64,000 bases of DNA from Methylorubrum sp. B1-46 (GTDB taxonomy: Bacteria > Pseudomonadota > Alphaproteobacteria > Rhizobiales > Beijerinckiaceae), in assembly GCF_021117295.1 (NCBI RefSeq), contig NZ_CP088247.1:1017501-1081500 (forward strand), given 5' to 3'. Position 1 is the first letter of the stretch. The number at the start of each line of letters is the position of its first letter. A program made the translations under genes and the position numbers. A model generated the notes under the pieces. That model was not told the origin of the DNA. It did no database searches and saw only the letters and a list, made by a program, of their open reading frames with translations. Below, one piece after another: positions 18,845 to 26,868 of this stretch.

Positions 18845-20350
18845 ATGTTTCACGAGCGCCCACCCCAGCAGTACCAGCGCCTGCCCGGCGACCGGGCGCG
18901 CCGTTCCGTCTGGGCTGCGCTTCTGCCGCAGCGGCGGCGCACGGCCCTTCGCGTCGGCATCTCGGCCGCGCTGCTCACCGCCGATCTCGTAGCGATCCTC
19001 GCTGTCGGCTTCGCGGTGGATGCGGCCTACCACGCCTATCTCGGCGACGGGGTGCTGATCTCACTGACGCAGAGCATGAACCTTCAGACCGCCGGCTTCC
19101 TCGCCCTGATCGTGGTCGTGACCAACCTCGTGCGCGGCGAGTACAGCATCGAGCGCTGCCTGTCGCAGACGCCGCATGGGCAGCGCCGGGCCACGCTCTG
19201 GCTGATGGCCTGGGCGGTCGCCCTGCTGGCCGGCTTCGCGACCAAGACGACGCAAGACTTCTCCCGCGTCGCCTCGGTCGCCTTCTTCCTCACCGGCCTG
19301 CCGGTCACGATCCTCGTGCGCGCGGCGGCGGTTGCGCTGGTTCGCCGCAGCAGCACCTCGGCCTCTCCGTCGGTCAGCCGCGTCCACCTCGTCGGCTACG
19401 AGGAGGACGTGACGAATTTCTACGCCAACAACGATGTCGAGGCGCTGGGACTGCGCGTCGTCGGCACGAGCTACCTGCGCCGCTTCGATCCCGCCTCCGG
19501 CACGGCCAGCGCGGAAACCCTGCTCGCCGAGGATCTCGACCTCGCGGTCTCGGTGGTGCGCTTCCTGCGGCCGGACCACGTGTTCGTGCTGGTGCCCTGG
19601 TCGGAGCCCGCCGACATCGAGCGCTGCATCGACGCGTTCCTGCGGGTGCCCGCCGCCCTGCATCTGCGGCCCGGCACGATGATGGACCGCTTTCCCGACC
19701 TTCAGGTCGCCCGGGTCGGGCGGCTGTCGGGCATCAATATCGGTCGCCGTCCGCTCTCCGTCGGCGAGGTCCTGCTCAAGCGCGCCTTCGACGTGACGTT
19801 GGCCGGCATCGGGCTCCTGCTGCTCGCCCCCCTGTTCGTCGCGCTTGCCGTGCTGATCAAGCTCGACAGCCCCGGACCGGTCTTCTTCCGGCAGCGGCGC
19901 TACGGCTTCAATCAGGAAGCCTTCGGCGTCTTCAAGTTCCGCAGCATGAAGGCCGCCCCCGACGCGCCCTTCCGGCAGGCGTCGCGCAACGACGACCGCA
20001 TCACCCGCATCGGTGCCCTGCTGCGCCGGACCAATCTCGACGAGCTGCCCCAGCTCATCAACGTGATCCGGGGCGACATGTCGCTCGTCGGCCCCCGGCC
20101 GCACGCGCTCGCCCACGACCGCAGCTTCGAGCGCCGCATCGCCCTCTACGCCCGCCGCCACAACGTGAAGCCGGGCATCACCGGCTGGGCGCAGGTCAAC
20201 GGCTTCCGCGGCGAGACCCTGACCGACGAAGCGATGGAGGCTCGCGTCCAAGCCGACCTGCACTACATCGACAACTGGTCGCTCTGGCTCGACATCACCA
20301 TCCTCGTCCGCACGATCGCCTCGCCGCGGGCCTACCGCAACGCGTTCTGA
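18845..20350 (+). CDS. Exopolysaccharide polyprenyl-phosphate hexose-1-phosphate transferase
   Basis: Inner-membrane initiating enzyme that loads a sugar-1-phosphate on undecaprenyl phosphate for exopolysaccharide synthesis. It is 501 residues with the WcaJ/GumD architecture: four N-terminal membrane helices (about residues 36-175), a CoA-binding-like central domain, a re-entrant helix (KRAFDVTLAGIGLLLLAPLF, about 314-333), and the cytosolic catalytic domain with KLDSPGPVFFRQRRYG, FKFRSM, DELPQLINVIRGDMSLVGPR and KPGITGWAQVNG. The Asp-Glu pair of LDELPQL, needed for Mg, is present. The sugar (glucose or galactose) cannot be assigned. ATG 18845 gives MFHERPPQQYQ. Confidence 0.92.
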   Translation: MFHERPPQQYQRLPGDRARRSVWAALLPQRRRTALRVGISAALLTADLVAILAVGFAVDAAYHAYLGDGVLISLTQSMNLQTAGFLALIVVVTNLVRGEYSIERCLSQTPHGQRRATLWLMAWAVALLAGFATKTTQDFSRVASVAFFLTGLPVTILVRAAAVALVRRSSTSASPSVSRVHLVGYEEDVTNFYANNDVEALGLRVVGTSYLRRFDPASGTASAETLLAEDLDLAVSVVRFLRPDHVFVLVPWSEPADIERCIDAFLRVPAALHLRPGTMMDRFPDLQVARVGRLSGINIGRRPLSVGEVLLKRAFDVTLAGIGLLLLAPLFVALAVLIKLDSPGPVFFRQRRYGFNQEAFGVFKFRSMKAAPDAPFRQASRNDDRITRIGALLRRTNLDELPQLINVIRGDMSLVGPRPHALAHDRSFERRIALYARRHNVKPGITGWAQVNGFRGETLTDEAMEARVQADLHYIDNWSLWLDITILVRTIASPRAYRNAF

Positions 20351-20393
20351 CCCCGACCCTCCGACCCCAGATGGTTCGAGCCCGGAAAGGCTC

Positions 20394-20438
20394 GAGCATC
20401 ATCCTGAAGGGCGGCCTCCGGCTTTCGGAGAAAGATCA
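20394..20438 (+). repeat. Dispersed hairpin repeat, family B, copy 1
   Basis: GAGCATCATCCTGAAGGGCG onward matches the reverse complement of the elements at 46938 and 56368. It forms an imperfect stem and lies between the convergent sugar transferase and zur genes, running up to the zur stop codon. Confidence 0.6.
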
Positions 20439-21017
20439 GGCTTGATCGGGCACGTCGTTGCGTCCGCGGCAGGCGCCGCATTCGCCCTCGACCTCCAAGA
20501 TTCGGCTGGTCGGGCTGAAGCCGGTTCCCGCCAGCGTCTGGTCGAGGGCACTCTCGACCGCCGGCGCCGTCATCTCGTCGATGCCGCCGCAGGTGCGGCA
20601 GATCAGGAAGACGAGGCCCGCGCCCGCCCCGTGCTCGTGTCCGCAGGAGACGAAGGCATTGCGGCTGGAAATGCGGTGGACGAAGCCCTGCTCGGTGAGG
20701 AAGTCGAGCGCGCGATAGACCGACACCGCCGCGACCCGGCGCCCGGGCGCGCTCATCCGCTCGGCGATGTCGTAGGCACCGAGCGGCCGGTGCTCCGCCG
20801 CCACAGCCGCGAGCACGTCCCGCCGCAGCCGCGTGAACTGCAGGCCGCGAGTCTGGCACAGACGCTCCGCCCGCCCGACCACGTCTCCGGCCTCGTGCCC
20901 ACCGCCACAGCCGGCCCCATCATGACCGTGAGGGTGATGCGCGTGACTCTGCGCGTGAGCGTCACGGTCGCCGCTCCCGTCGCCTTGGCCGTGTTCATGC
21001 GGCGCGTGACCGCGCAT
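20436..21017 (-). CDS. zur: Fur-family zinc uptake regulator Zur, His-rich N-terminus
   Basis: A 193-residue Fur-family repressor. The start is ATG 21017 (MRGHAPHEHGQ) because GGGGAGG lies 5 nt upstream. Residues about 4-32 are His-rich, an unusual N-terminal addition. The winged helix covers LQFTRLRRDVLAAVAA to AAVSVYRALDFLTEQGFVHR. The dimer domain has metal-site residues in SCGHEHG and the structural-zinc cysteine pairs CRTC and CGAC. Zur, rather than Fur, is inferred from the divergent znuC-znuB genes and the intergenic inverted repeat. With zinc bound, the family represses uptake genes. Confidence 0.9.
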   Translation of the reverse strand: MRGHAPHEHGQGDGSGDRDAHAQSHAHHPHGHDGAGCGGGHEAGDVVGRAERLCQTRGLQFTRLRRDVLAAVAAEHRPLGAYDIAERMSAPGRRVAAVSVYRALDFLTEQGFVHRISSRNAFVSCGHEHGAGAGLVFLICRTCGGIDEMTAPAVESALDQTLAGTGFSPTSRILEVEGECGACRGRNDVPDQA

Positions 21018-21108
21018 CCCGACCTCCCCGATATCGGCGATCGAGACCGCCGCTTGTCGTGCCACTCGTATCGCCGCTCGGCCCCGGCAGGGGCTGAACT
21101 CGGCAAGC

Positions 21109-21139
21109 ATTGAACTCGACACGGGTCGATTGAACTCGA
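21109..21139. repeat. Tandem 11-bp direct repeat in the zur-znu intergenic region
   Basis: ATTGAACTCGA occurs at 21109-21119 and 21129-21139. The 20-bp spacing equals about two helical turns, so bound proteins would face the same side. It abuts the Zur-box candidate. Confidence 0.45.
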
Positions 21140-21143
21140 TCCG

Positions 21144-21158
21144 TGTTACAGTGTATCA
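21144..21158. promoter_or_regulatory. Probable Zur box
   Basis: TGTTACA G TGTATCA is a 7-1-7 inverted repeat with only one mismatched pair. It resembles the short AT-rich palindromes bound by Fur-family Zur proteins. It lies in the divergent region, 127 bp before zur and 116 bp before the small membrane gene that leads znuC. Confidence 0.6.
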
Positions 21159-21273
21159 GCCCCACCAAGATAGGCGTCCGGCCGCAATCGGGCAACGAGG
21201 CGGAGAACGGCGCGGTTCGCGATCATCCCCGGCCTCCGCGACGTCGCCCGCTCCGGTAATCCTCGAGGATCCC

Positions 21274-21405
21274 ATGACCCGTGCCGGCGGGACCGTCCGC
21301 CTCCCGCGCCGCTCGCTGTTCCGCAGCGGGGCCGGCCTGCGATTGGCGGCGGCCCTCATTCTGTCGATCCTGCTCTGGGCGGTGATCCTGTGGGCGCAAT
21401 CGTGA
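21274..21405 (+). CDS. 43-residue single-pass membrane protein, coupled to znuC
   Basis: ATG 21274 opens a 43-residue frame with a basic N-terminus (MTRAGGTVRLPRRSLFRSG) and one hydrophobic helix (LAAALILSILLWAVILWAQ). GAGGA lies 5 nt upstream. Its TGA overlaps the GTG start of znuC as GTGA, the same coupling used elsewhere in this window, which supports real translation. It may be an accessory subunit of the zinc transporter or only a translational leader. No family is recognised. Confidence 0.6.
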   Translation: MTRAGGTVRLPRRSLFRSGAGLRLAAALILSILLWAVILWAQS

Positions 21406-22292
21406 GTGCCGGGTCGGCCCGAACGGGCGCTATCCGGTTCCGGAGCCTGACCCTGGGCTACGACCGGCATCCGGCGGTCCACCATCTCGACGGCACCATC
21501 GCGGCAGGCGACCTGCTCGCCGTGGTGGGACCGAACGGCGCGGGCAAATCGACTCTCCTGAAGGGCATCGTCGGCGAGATCCACCCCCTCGACGGGGCGG
21601 TCGAGGCGGAAACGCGGCCCGGCGCCATCGCCTACCTGCCGCAGGCCGCCGAGATCGACCGCAGCTTCCCCTTGAGCGTCCTCGATCTCGTGGCGATGGG
21701 CCTTTGGCGCCCGCTCGGCGCGTGGCGCAGCCTCACCCGCCAGCGCCCGCGCCTGATCGACGCGCTCGCCGCGGTCGGGCTCACCGGCTTCGAGGATCGG
21801 CCGATCGGTACCCTTTCCGGCGGGCAGTTCCAGCGGGCACTGTTCGCCCGTCTGATCCTGCAGGACGCGCGGGTCATCCTGCTCGACGAGCCCTTCACCG
21901 GCATCGACGAGCGCACCACCACGGACCTGCTCGCGCTGATCCGCGGCTGGCACCGTGAGGGCCGCACGGTGGTCGCGGCCCTGCACGACCTCGCGCAGGT
22001 GCGCGCGCATTTTCCTTCGACGCTCGTCATCGCCCGCCGCCCCATCGCCTGGGGCCCGACCCGCGAGGTGCTGACGCCGCCGGTGCTGGCCCGCGCCCTG
22101 CGCCTCTCCGAAGCCTGGGACGAGGCCGCCGCGATCTGCCGCCATGAGGCGCCACCCACGGGTGGCTCCACCGCGGCGGGGGCGCACGACCATGGTCAGG
22201 GACACGCGCATCACGGCCACGATCATGGGCCTGCTCCCCACGATCATCACGGCCACCACCATGCCCACACGCATCACCGGGCCGTGTCATGA
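21402..22292 (+). CDS. znuC: Zinc ABC transporter ATP-binding protein ZnuC, His-rich tail
   Basis: ATPase of the high-affinity zinc importer, on the cytosolic face of the inner membrane. Walker A is [15 protein letters not shown], the ABC signature TLSGGQFQRALFAR, Walker B VILLDEPF, and the switch His is in VVAALHDLAQ. After about residue 250 the chain ends in a His/Asp/Gly-rich tail (many HDH and HHGH groups), a plausible zinc-buffering segment. GTG 21402 overlaps the small membrane gene; GTG 21390 would add four residues. The stop overlaps znuB as ATGA. Confidence 0.92.
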   Translation: MSAGSARTGAIRFRSLTLGYDRHPAVHHLDGTIAAGDLLAVVGPNGAGKSTLLKGIVGEIHPLDGAVEAETRPGAIAYLPQAAEIDRSFPLSVLDLVAMGLWRPLGAWRSLTRQRPRLIDALAAVGLTGFEDRPIGTLSGGQFQRALFARLILQDARVILLDEPFTGIDERTTTDLLALIRGWHREGRTVVAALHDLAQVRAHFPSTLVIARRPIAWGPTREVLTPPVLARALRLSEAWDEAAAICRHEAPPTGGSTAAGAHDHGQGHAHHGHDHGPAPHDHHGHHHAHTHHRAVS

Positions 22293-23176
22293 CGCTCGCC
22301 GACCTCACGGATCTGCTGGTCGGCCCCTTCGTCGAGTTCGGCTTCATGCGCCGGGCGCTGGCCGGCTGCCTCGCGCTGTCCCTCTCGGCGCCGCCGCTCG
22401 GCGTATTCCTGATGCTGCGCCGGATGAGCCTGATGAGCGAGGCGATGAGCCACGCCATCCTGCCCGGCGCCGCCGCGGGTTTTCTCGTCGCCGGGCTGTC
22501 GCTGCCGGCGATGACGCTGGGCGGGCTGGTGGCCGGACTCGCGGTGGCGCTGGCCGCCGGGCTCGTCACCCGCTCAACCGTGCTGAAGGAGGATGCGAGC
22601 CTGGCCGCCTTCTACCTGATCTCGCTTGCCGGCGGGGTGTTCCTCGTCTCGCTGCGCGGCTCGCAGGTTGATCTCCTGCACATCCTGTTCGGCACGGTGC
22701 TGGCGCTCGACGACGACGCGCTCACCCTGCTCGGCGGCATCAGCAGCCTGACGCTGGTCGCGCTCGCCCTGCTCTACCGCCCGCTGGTGATCGAGTGCGT
22801 CGATCCGCTGTTCCTGCGCACGGTGAGCCGCGCCGGCGGCCCGGTCCACTCCGCCTTCCTCGCGCTGGTGGTGGTCAACCTCGTCGGCGGCTTCCAGGCG
22901 CTCGGCACGCTGCTGGCGGTCGGCCTGATGCTGCTGCCGGCGATCACCGCCCGGTTCTGGGCCGCCGACCTGTCGGGTCTGATTCCCGTCGCGATGCTGG
23001 TCTCGATGCTCTCCAGCGTGACCGGCTTGCTGGTCTCGTACCATGCCGGCATCCGCCTGCCGACCGGACCGGCGATCGTGCTGGCGGCGGGCGCGCTCTA
23101 CCTCGTCTCGATGCTGGTCGGCCCCCGCGGCGGCCTGATCCACCGCCTCGTGCGGCGGCGTCACCTGGAGGCGTGA
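22289..23176 (+). CDS. znuB: Zinc ABC transporter permease ZnuB
   Basis: Membrane subunit of the ABC-3 family (ZnuB/MntB), 295 residues with about eight hydrophobic helices. The family features are LRRMSLMSEAMSHAILPG near the N-terminus and NLVGGFQALGTLLAVGLMLLPAIT in the second half. Zinc rather than manganese is inferred from the linked zur. The periplasmic binding protein ZnuA, the third component, is not in the window. Confidence 0.93.
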   Translation: MTLADLTDLLVGPFVEFGFMRRALAGCLALSLSAPPLGVFLMLRRMSLMSEAMSHAILPGAAAGFLVAGLSLPAMTLGGLVAGLAVALAAGLVTRSTVLKEDASLAAFYLISLAGGVFLVSLRGSQVDLLHILFGTVLALDDDALTLLGGISSLTLVALALLYRPLVIECVDPLFLRTVSRAGGPVHSAFLALVVVNLVGGFQALGTLLAVGLMLLPAITARFWAADLSGLIPVAMLVSMLSSVTGLLVSYHAGIRLPTGPAIVLAAGALYLVSMLVGPRGGLIHRLVRRRHLEA

Positions 23177-23328
23177 TCAGCGCCCGGAGTTTTCGGGATA
23201 CCTCGAGCATCGTCCTGGATCTGATATCCGGGGCGCCCCGTCGATCGACTCGCTCGGACCGCGAAGGGCTCATCATACCGCGGCGACCTGCCGGCTCCGT
23301 CGCCGATTTGCGCCGTTAAGAGGCCAAG

Positions 23329-23408
23329 CCGTGGCAATCCAGGGCGCCGTTCCATCGGGAAATGATCGCACAGCCGGATCGCTGGCGCCGAGCCTCGCGA
23401 TGACGGCG
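23329..23408 (-). repeat. Dispersed palindromic repeat, family A
   Basis: The right end, CCTCGCGATGACGG, is the reverse complement of the family A left arm (CCGTCATCGCGAGG), and the left end GGCAATCCAGGGCG and right GATCGCTGGCGCC are the paired inner arms. It lies between znuB and exoD. Confidence 0.6.
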
Positions 23409-23443
23409 GATGGCAAGAGCGACGCGATGGACCGGACGCCGCC

Positions 23444-24076
23444 TTACAGACCGAGGCCGGGGATCGCCTGCGACAGCCAGGCGAAGGCGCCCATGAGGCT
23501 GGCGAACAGGGTGTAGACGAAGCCGATCGAGATCCCGACACCAACACCGCCGATCAGGAGGCCGATCAGGACGACGAACCCGTCACGCTCAACCAGTCCG
23601 AGGCCGATCAGCGAAACAGCGAGCCCGAGCGGGATCTGGCCGAAGAAGGGGGGCGCCACGATGAGCGCGAGGGCGAGGGCCAGGATCAGGACCCCCATGC
23701 CGCGCATGCCGACGGCCCCGTCGAACACGCTCAAGCGCGGGCGCGACCAGCGCTCCAGCCGGCGCAGGAGCGGCACCGCCCGGTTCACCGCCTTCTCCAC
23801 CGTCGCGCGGGCGATCGATTGGTTGAGCAGCCGCCGCGGCAGCCACGGGGCCGACATCCCGGCGACGATCTGGATGGCGATGACGAGCAGGACCAATCCG
23901 CAGACCAGCGGGATCGGCGGCGGCATCGGCAGGCAGTTGGGCAAACCGAGCAGCACCACGAGCAGCGCGAAGGCGCGGTCCCGCAGCACGGCGACGATGT
24001 CGCCGACGGTCAGCCGCTCGCTCTCCTGGCTCGCAAGCATCGTGAGAACGTCGGAGGTGCGGGCAGCGGAGGACAA
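23444..24076 (-). CDS. exoD: ExoD-family exopolysaccharide-associated membrane protein
   Basis: A 210-residue protein of the ExoD family, known from Sinorhizobium exopolysaccharide and alkali-tolerance mutants; the molecular activity is unknown. The family hallmarks are the early region LTVGDIVAVLRDRAFALLVV and GLPNCLPMPPPIPLVCGLVL, followed by three to four further membrane helices. It is convergent with znuB and divergent from bcsS. Being near the sugar transferase and bcsS fits a surface-polysaccharide theme. Confidence 0.88.
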   Translation of the reverse strand: MSSAARTSDVLTMLASQESERLTVGDIVAVLRDRAFALLVVLLGLPNCLPMPPPIPLVCGLVLLVIAIQIVAGMSAPWLPRRLLNQSIARATVEKAVNRAVPLLRRLERWSRPRLSVFDGAVGMRGMGVLILALALALIVAPPFFGQIPLGLAVSLIGLGLVERDGFVVLIGLLIGGVGVGISIGFVYTLFASLMGAFAWLSQAIPGLGL

Positions 24077-24237
24077 ACCGGCTCGGCCGTTGATGGTTCG
24101 GTGAGCGCGGCTCTAGCCCAAGCCGGACCATCCGCCAAGCGCCATCGCCTCCGCACGCGTGCCTTGCCACACCGCACAAATCCGCTCTCAGGTTGTTTGG
24201 CAGGGCAGATACATCACTTGAAGGTGCTTCACACGAC

Positions 24238-24254
24238 CAACTTATCTTAAGTTG
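24238..24254. promoter_or_regulatory. Perfect inverted repeat CAACTTA-TCT-TAAGTTG
   Basis: A 7-3-7 perfect inverted repeat in the AT-rich divergent region between exoD and bcsS, 74 bp before the bcsS ATG. It is a candidate operator for an unknown dimeric regulator. Confidence 0.45.
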
Positions 24255-24288
24255 TAAACTTTTGCTTAACTGATGCCGCGAATCGTGA

Positions 24289-24301
24289 CAACCATTGGTT
24301 G
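24289..24301. promoter_or_regulatory. Perfect inverted repeat CAACCA-T-TGGTTG
   Basis: A second, 6-1-6 perfect inverted repeat 27 bp before the bcsS ATG. It shares the CAAC half-site start with the repeat at 24238 and may be a second operator or an mRNA leader hairpin. Confidence 0.4.
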
Positions 24302-24327
24302 CTTCACTGAATTCCGCGCGACCAACC

Positions 24328-25089
24328 ATGTCGAAACGCGCCTCTCTCATCCCCGTCGACGATGACGATGCCTCCTCGTCGGCGGCCCGCGCGGCTCCCT
24401 GGCTCGCCCTCCTCACTCTCTGCGCCGGCCTCCTGTGCGCTCCGGCCAGAGCCGACGACGCGCCCCTGCGGGCCGTCCTGTTCGGCAGCATGGAGGCCGG
24501 CGCCTCGACCTTCTCCGCCAGTGGCGCGAAACTCGTCTTCGACCGCTTCGACCGGGATGGCCCCGTCGCACTGGTGACAGCGGGTGGAGGCGCCCGGCTG
24601 GAGGGCGGCGGCCGGGCGCCGACGATGGTGCGCTTCACCGCCCTCGGCGCGGCGCTCGCCGGCTATCAGTTCATCCGGGAATGGGGCGCGGTGACGGTGT
24701 TCGCCGGCCCGGAGGCGTCCTGGGAAACGGTGTCCGGCTCCGGCCTGGTACAGGTGCTCCCCCTGCGGGCGGGTCTGCGCCTGCACGGCGAAGTCTGGGC
24801 ACGGCCGACCGAGACGACGCTGCTGACCGCGACCGCCATCCTCGGCTCGGCCCGCGGCGACGCCTATGCCCGGCTGTCCTGGGGCACGGCGCTGTTCGGC
24901 GCCTATCTCGGCCCGGAGGCCAGCGTCTACGGTGACCAGACCGATTACCGGAAATGGAGCCTCGGGCTGCACGTCACCGACTACGCGATAGGCGGCTACC
25001 GCTTCCGTCTCTCCGCCGGCGGTCAGCTTGAGACGCCGCTCAACCAGTGGAGCCCCTACGTCTCCCTCGCGATCTGGAACACGTTGTGA
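24328..25089 (+). CDS. bcsS: Cellulose biosynthesis protein BcsS (beta-barrel type)
   Basis: A 253-residue exported protein. An N-terminal signal segment (APWLALLTLCAGLLCAPARA, about residues 22-41) ends in an AxA-type cleavage site. The mature part has alternating hydrophobic strands (FGSMEAGASTF, LGAALAGYQFIREWG, YGDQTDYRKWSLGLH) and ends in a terminal aromatic strand (SPYVSLAIWNTL), the pattern of an outer-membrane beta-barrel. This matches the BcsS family found in alphaproteobacteria with cellulose operons. No other bcs gene is in the window. ATG 24328 was preferred to 24295, which lies inside the upstream palindrome. Confidence 0.75.
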   Translation: MSKRASLIPVDDDDASSSAARAAPWLALLTLCAGLLCAPARADDAPLRAVLFGSMEAGASTFSASGAKLVFDRFDRDGPVALVTAGGGARLEGGGRAPTMVRFTALGAALAGYQFIREWGAVTVFAGPEASWETVSGSGLVQVLPLRAGLRLHGEVWARPTETTLLTATAILGSARGDAYARLSWGTALFGAYLGPEASVYGDQTDYRKWSLGLHVTDYAIGGYRFRLSAGGQLETPLNQWSPYVSLAIWNTL

Positions 25090-25095
25090 AACGGC

Positions 25096-25830
25096 TCAAC
25101 CCTTGGTGCGCAGCGAGGAGCGCCCGCCATCGACGCCGATCACCTGCCCGGTGACGTAGCCCGCCTCCGGGCCGACGAGGAAGGCAGCGAGCGCGGCGAC
25201 GTCCTCGGGCTCGCCGAGGCGTTGGAGCGCGTGCATCGAGGCAATGCCGGAGGCCAAAGTCGCGTTGCGGGTGATGGATTCGGCGAGCGGCGTGCGGGTC
25301 AGCGAGGGGGCAACCACGTTGACCCGGATCGCGGGCGCGAGTTCCGCCGCGAGCGAAAGGGCAAGCCCCTCGACTGCTCCCTTGGCCATGGCGACCGAGG
25401 CGTGGTGCGAGAATCCCTGCGCGGCGGCCACGGTGGAGAACAGGACCACGCCCGAACTCCTCTCCCCTGCACCGACCTTGAGCGCGGGCGCCGCCGCCTG
25501 CACCGCCAGGAAGGCGCCGAGGGCGTTGATGCGGAAATCCGCCTCGATGCGGGCCGGATCGAGCTTGGCGAGCGGCGCGAGCTGGATCGTACCGACCGCG
25601 TAGACGAGCCCGCCGAGGCGGTCGCCCGCCTCGTCCGCGACGCGCTGGAACAGTGCTGGATCGGTGGCGTCGCCCGCGGTGAAGCCGGTCTCGCCGAGGT
25701 CGGACGCCGCCTGCTCCAAGCGCCCGGCATCGCGCCCGACGAGGTGGAGCGCCACGCCCCGGGCGCGCAGGGCCCGTGCTGTGGCAAGGCCGATGCCGCC
25801 GGTCCCCCCGTAGATCACGACCCGTTCCAT
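25096..25830 (-). CDS. SDR-family oxidoreductase lacking the catalytic tyrosine
   Basis: A 244-residue Rossmann-fold protein. The nucleotide-binding glycines are YGGTGGIGLA at residues 7-15, with AGDATD and the INALGAF region as in short-chain dehydrogenases. The active-site Ser (residue 132, LFSTVA) and Lys150 (VAMAKGAVEG) are kept, but the YxxxK tyrosine position is Val146, so it is either an atypical enzyme or a non-catalytic member. The C-terminal GYVTGQVIGVDGG is typical. Start ATG 25830 has AGGGGG 5 nt upstream. It converges with bcsS; the two stops are 6 bp apart. Confidence 0.85.
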   Translation of the reverse strand: MERVVIYGGTGGIGLATARALRARGVALHLVGRDAGRLEQAASDLGETGFTAGDATDPALFQRVADEAGDRLGGLVYAVGTIQLAPLAKLDPARIEADFRINALGAFLAVQAAAPALKVGAGERSSGVVLFSTVAAAQGFSHHASVAMAKGAVEGLALSLAAELAPAIRVNVVAPSLTRTPLAESITRNATLASGIASMHALQRLGEPEDVAALAAFLVGPEAGYVTGQVIGVDGGRSSLRTKG

Positions 25831-25995
25831 GAAGCCCCCTGCCGAGCGGACTTCGCGCGAAGATGCCGCGCATAGATGTCGCCCCCGCTCGAAATCCATT
25901 AGCTAAGGCGGGGCCGGTCGGCGTGGAGCCGGCCTCCGCCGCCGCAGACCCGCGCCGAACGTCGCAGGGCGGCCAGCCACGGGACCGAACCACCC

Positions 25996-26868
25996 ATGAA
26001 ATTCGCCTTCGCCGGCATCGACTTTCTCGGCGGCGTGTTCGACGGGCTGATCGAGGCCGGATGGACGCCGGTGAAGCTGTTCACCCGGCCTTGCGACGGC
26101 ATCTACGATTTCAACGAGGTCGTGGTGGCGCAGGCCCGGCACCACCGCATTCCGATCCAGCTCTCGCGGCTCCTGCCCGACGACATCGAGCGGCTCGCCC
26201 AGGAGCACGGCCGCGATGTGGTCCTCGTCGTGGCCGGCTATCCCTGGCTCGTGCGGGGGTGGCACGGGCGGGTGCGCTACGCGCTGAACTTCCACCCCTC
26301 GCCACTGCCGACGGGGCGGGGCCCCTACCCGCTCTTCAAGGCGGTGCTCGATCGCTATGAGAGCTGGGGCGTCACCGCCCACGTGCTCGCCGAGCAGGGC
26401 TTCGACACCGGCGACATCCTGGCCCAGGACATCTTTCCCGTCGATGGCCACGAGACCCACGAGACGCTGCTCACCAAGTGCCAGATGGCGGCCCGCCGCC
26501 TCGTCCTCGGCCCGATCGGGAGGGATCTGGCCGAGCGCTGGCGCAAGGCGGAGCCGCAGGGGGATGGCTCCTACTGGCCGCGGGTGAACGATGCCGACCG
26601 CACCCTCGACTTCCGCAAGGACGTCGCTGAGGTGCTGCGGCGCGTGCGCGCCTTCGGCGCGATCGAGACCATCGCCCGGCTCGGCCCGTCGCGCGTCTTC
26701 GTGGCCGCCGCCGAGGGCTGGCAGGAGGCCCACCGCCACACTCCCGGCACGATCGTCCATCGCTACCGCCGCCAAGTCGTGGTGGCCGCCCGCGACGGCT
26801 ACGTGCAGCTCACCCGCTGGAGCCCGGTGCCGCTCAACGAGGCCGGGCAGATCGGGCGCTCAAACTGA
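25996..26868 (+). CDS. Formyltransferase-family protein (Fmt/ArnA-like)
   Basis: A 290-residue protein with the formyltransferase fold. The N10-formyl-tetrahydrofolate-type catalytic triad is present: Asn98 and His100 in LNFHPSPLP and Asp137 in GFDTGDIL. It is neither a clear Met-tRNA formyltransferase nor a GART: the N-terminus ([17 protein letters not shown]) and the C-terminal half (about 190-290) differ from both. The formyl acceptor is unknown; ArnA-like amino sugars are possible. Its stop overlaps the start of a DUF2256 gene (TGATG), so the two are probably translated together. Confidence 0.8.
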   Translation: MKFAFAGIDFLGGVFDGLIEAGWTPVKLFTRPCDGIYDFNEVVVAQARHHRIPIQLSRLLPDDIERLAQEHGRDVVLVVAGYPWLVRGWHGRVRYALNFHPSPLPTGRGPYPLFKAVLDRYESWGVTAHVLAEQGFDTGDILAQDIFPVDGHETHETLLTKCQMAARRLVLGPIGRDLAERWRKAEPQGDGSYWPRVNDADRTLDFRKDVAEVLRRVRAFGAIETIARLGPSRVFVAAAEGWQEAHRHTPGTIVHRYRRQVVVAARDGYVQLTRWSPVPLNEAGQIGRSN

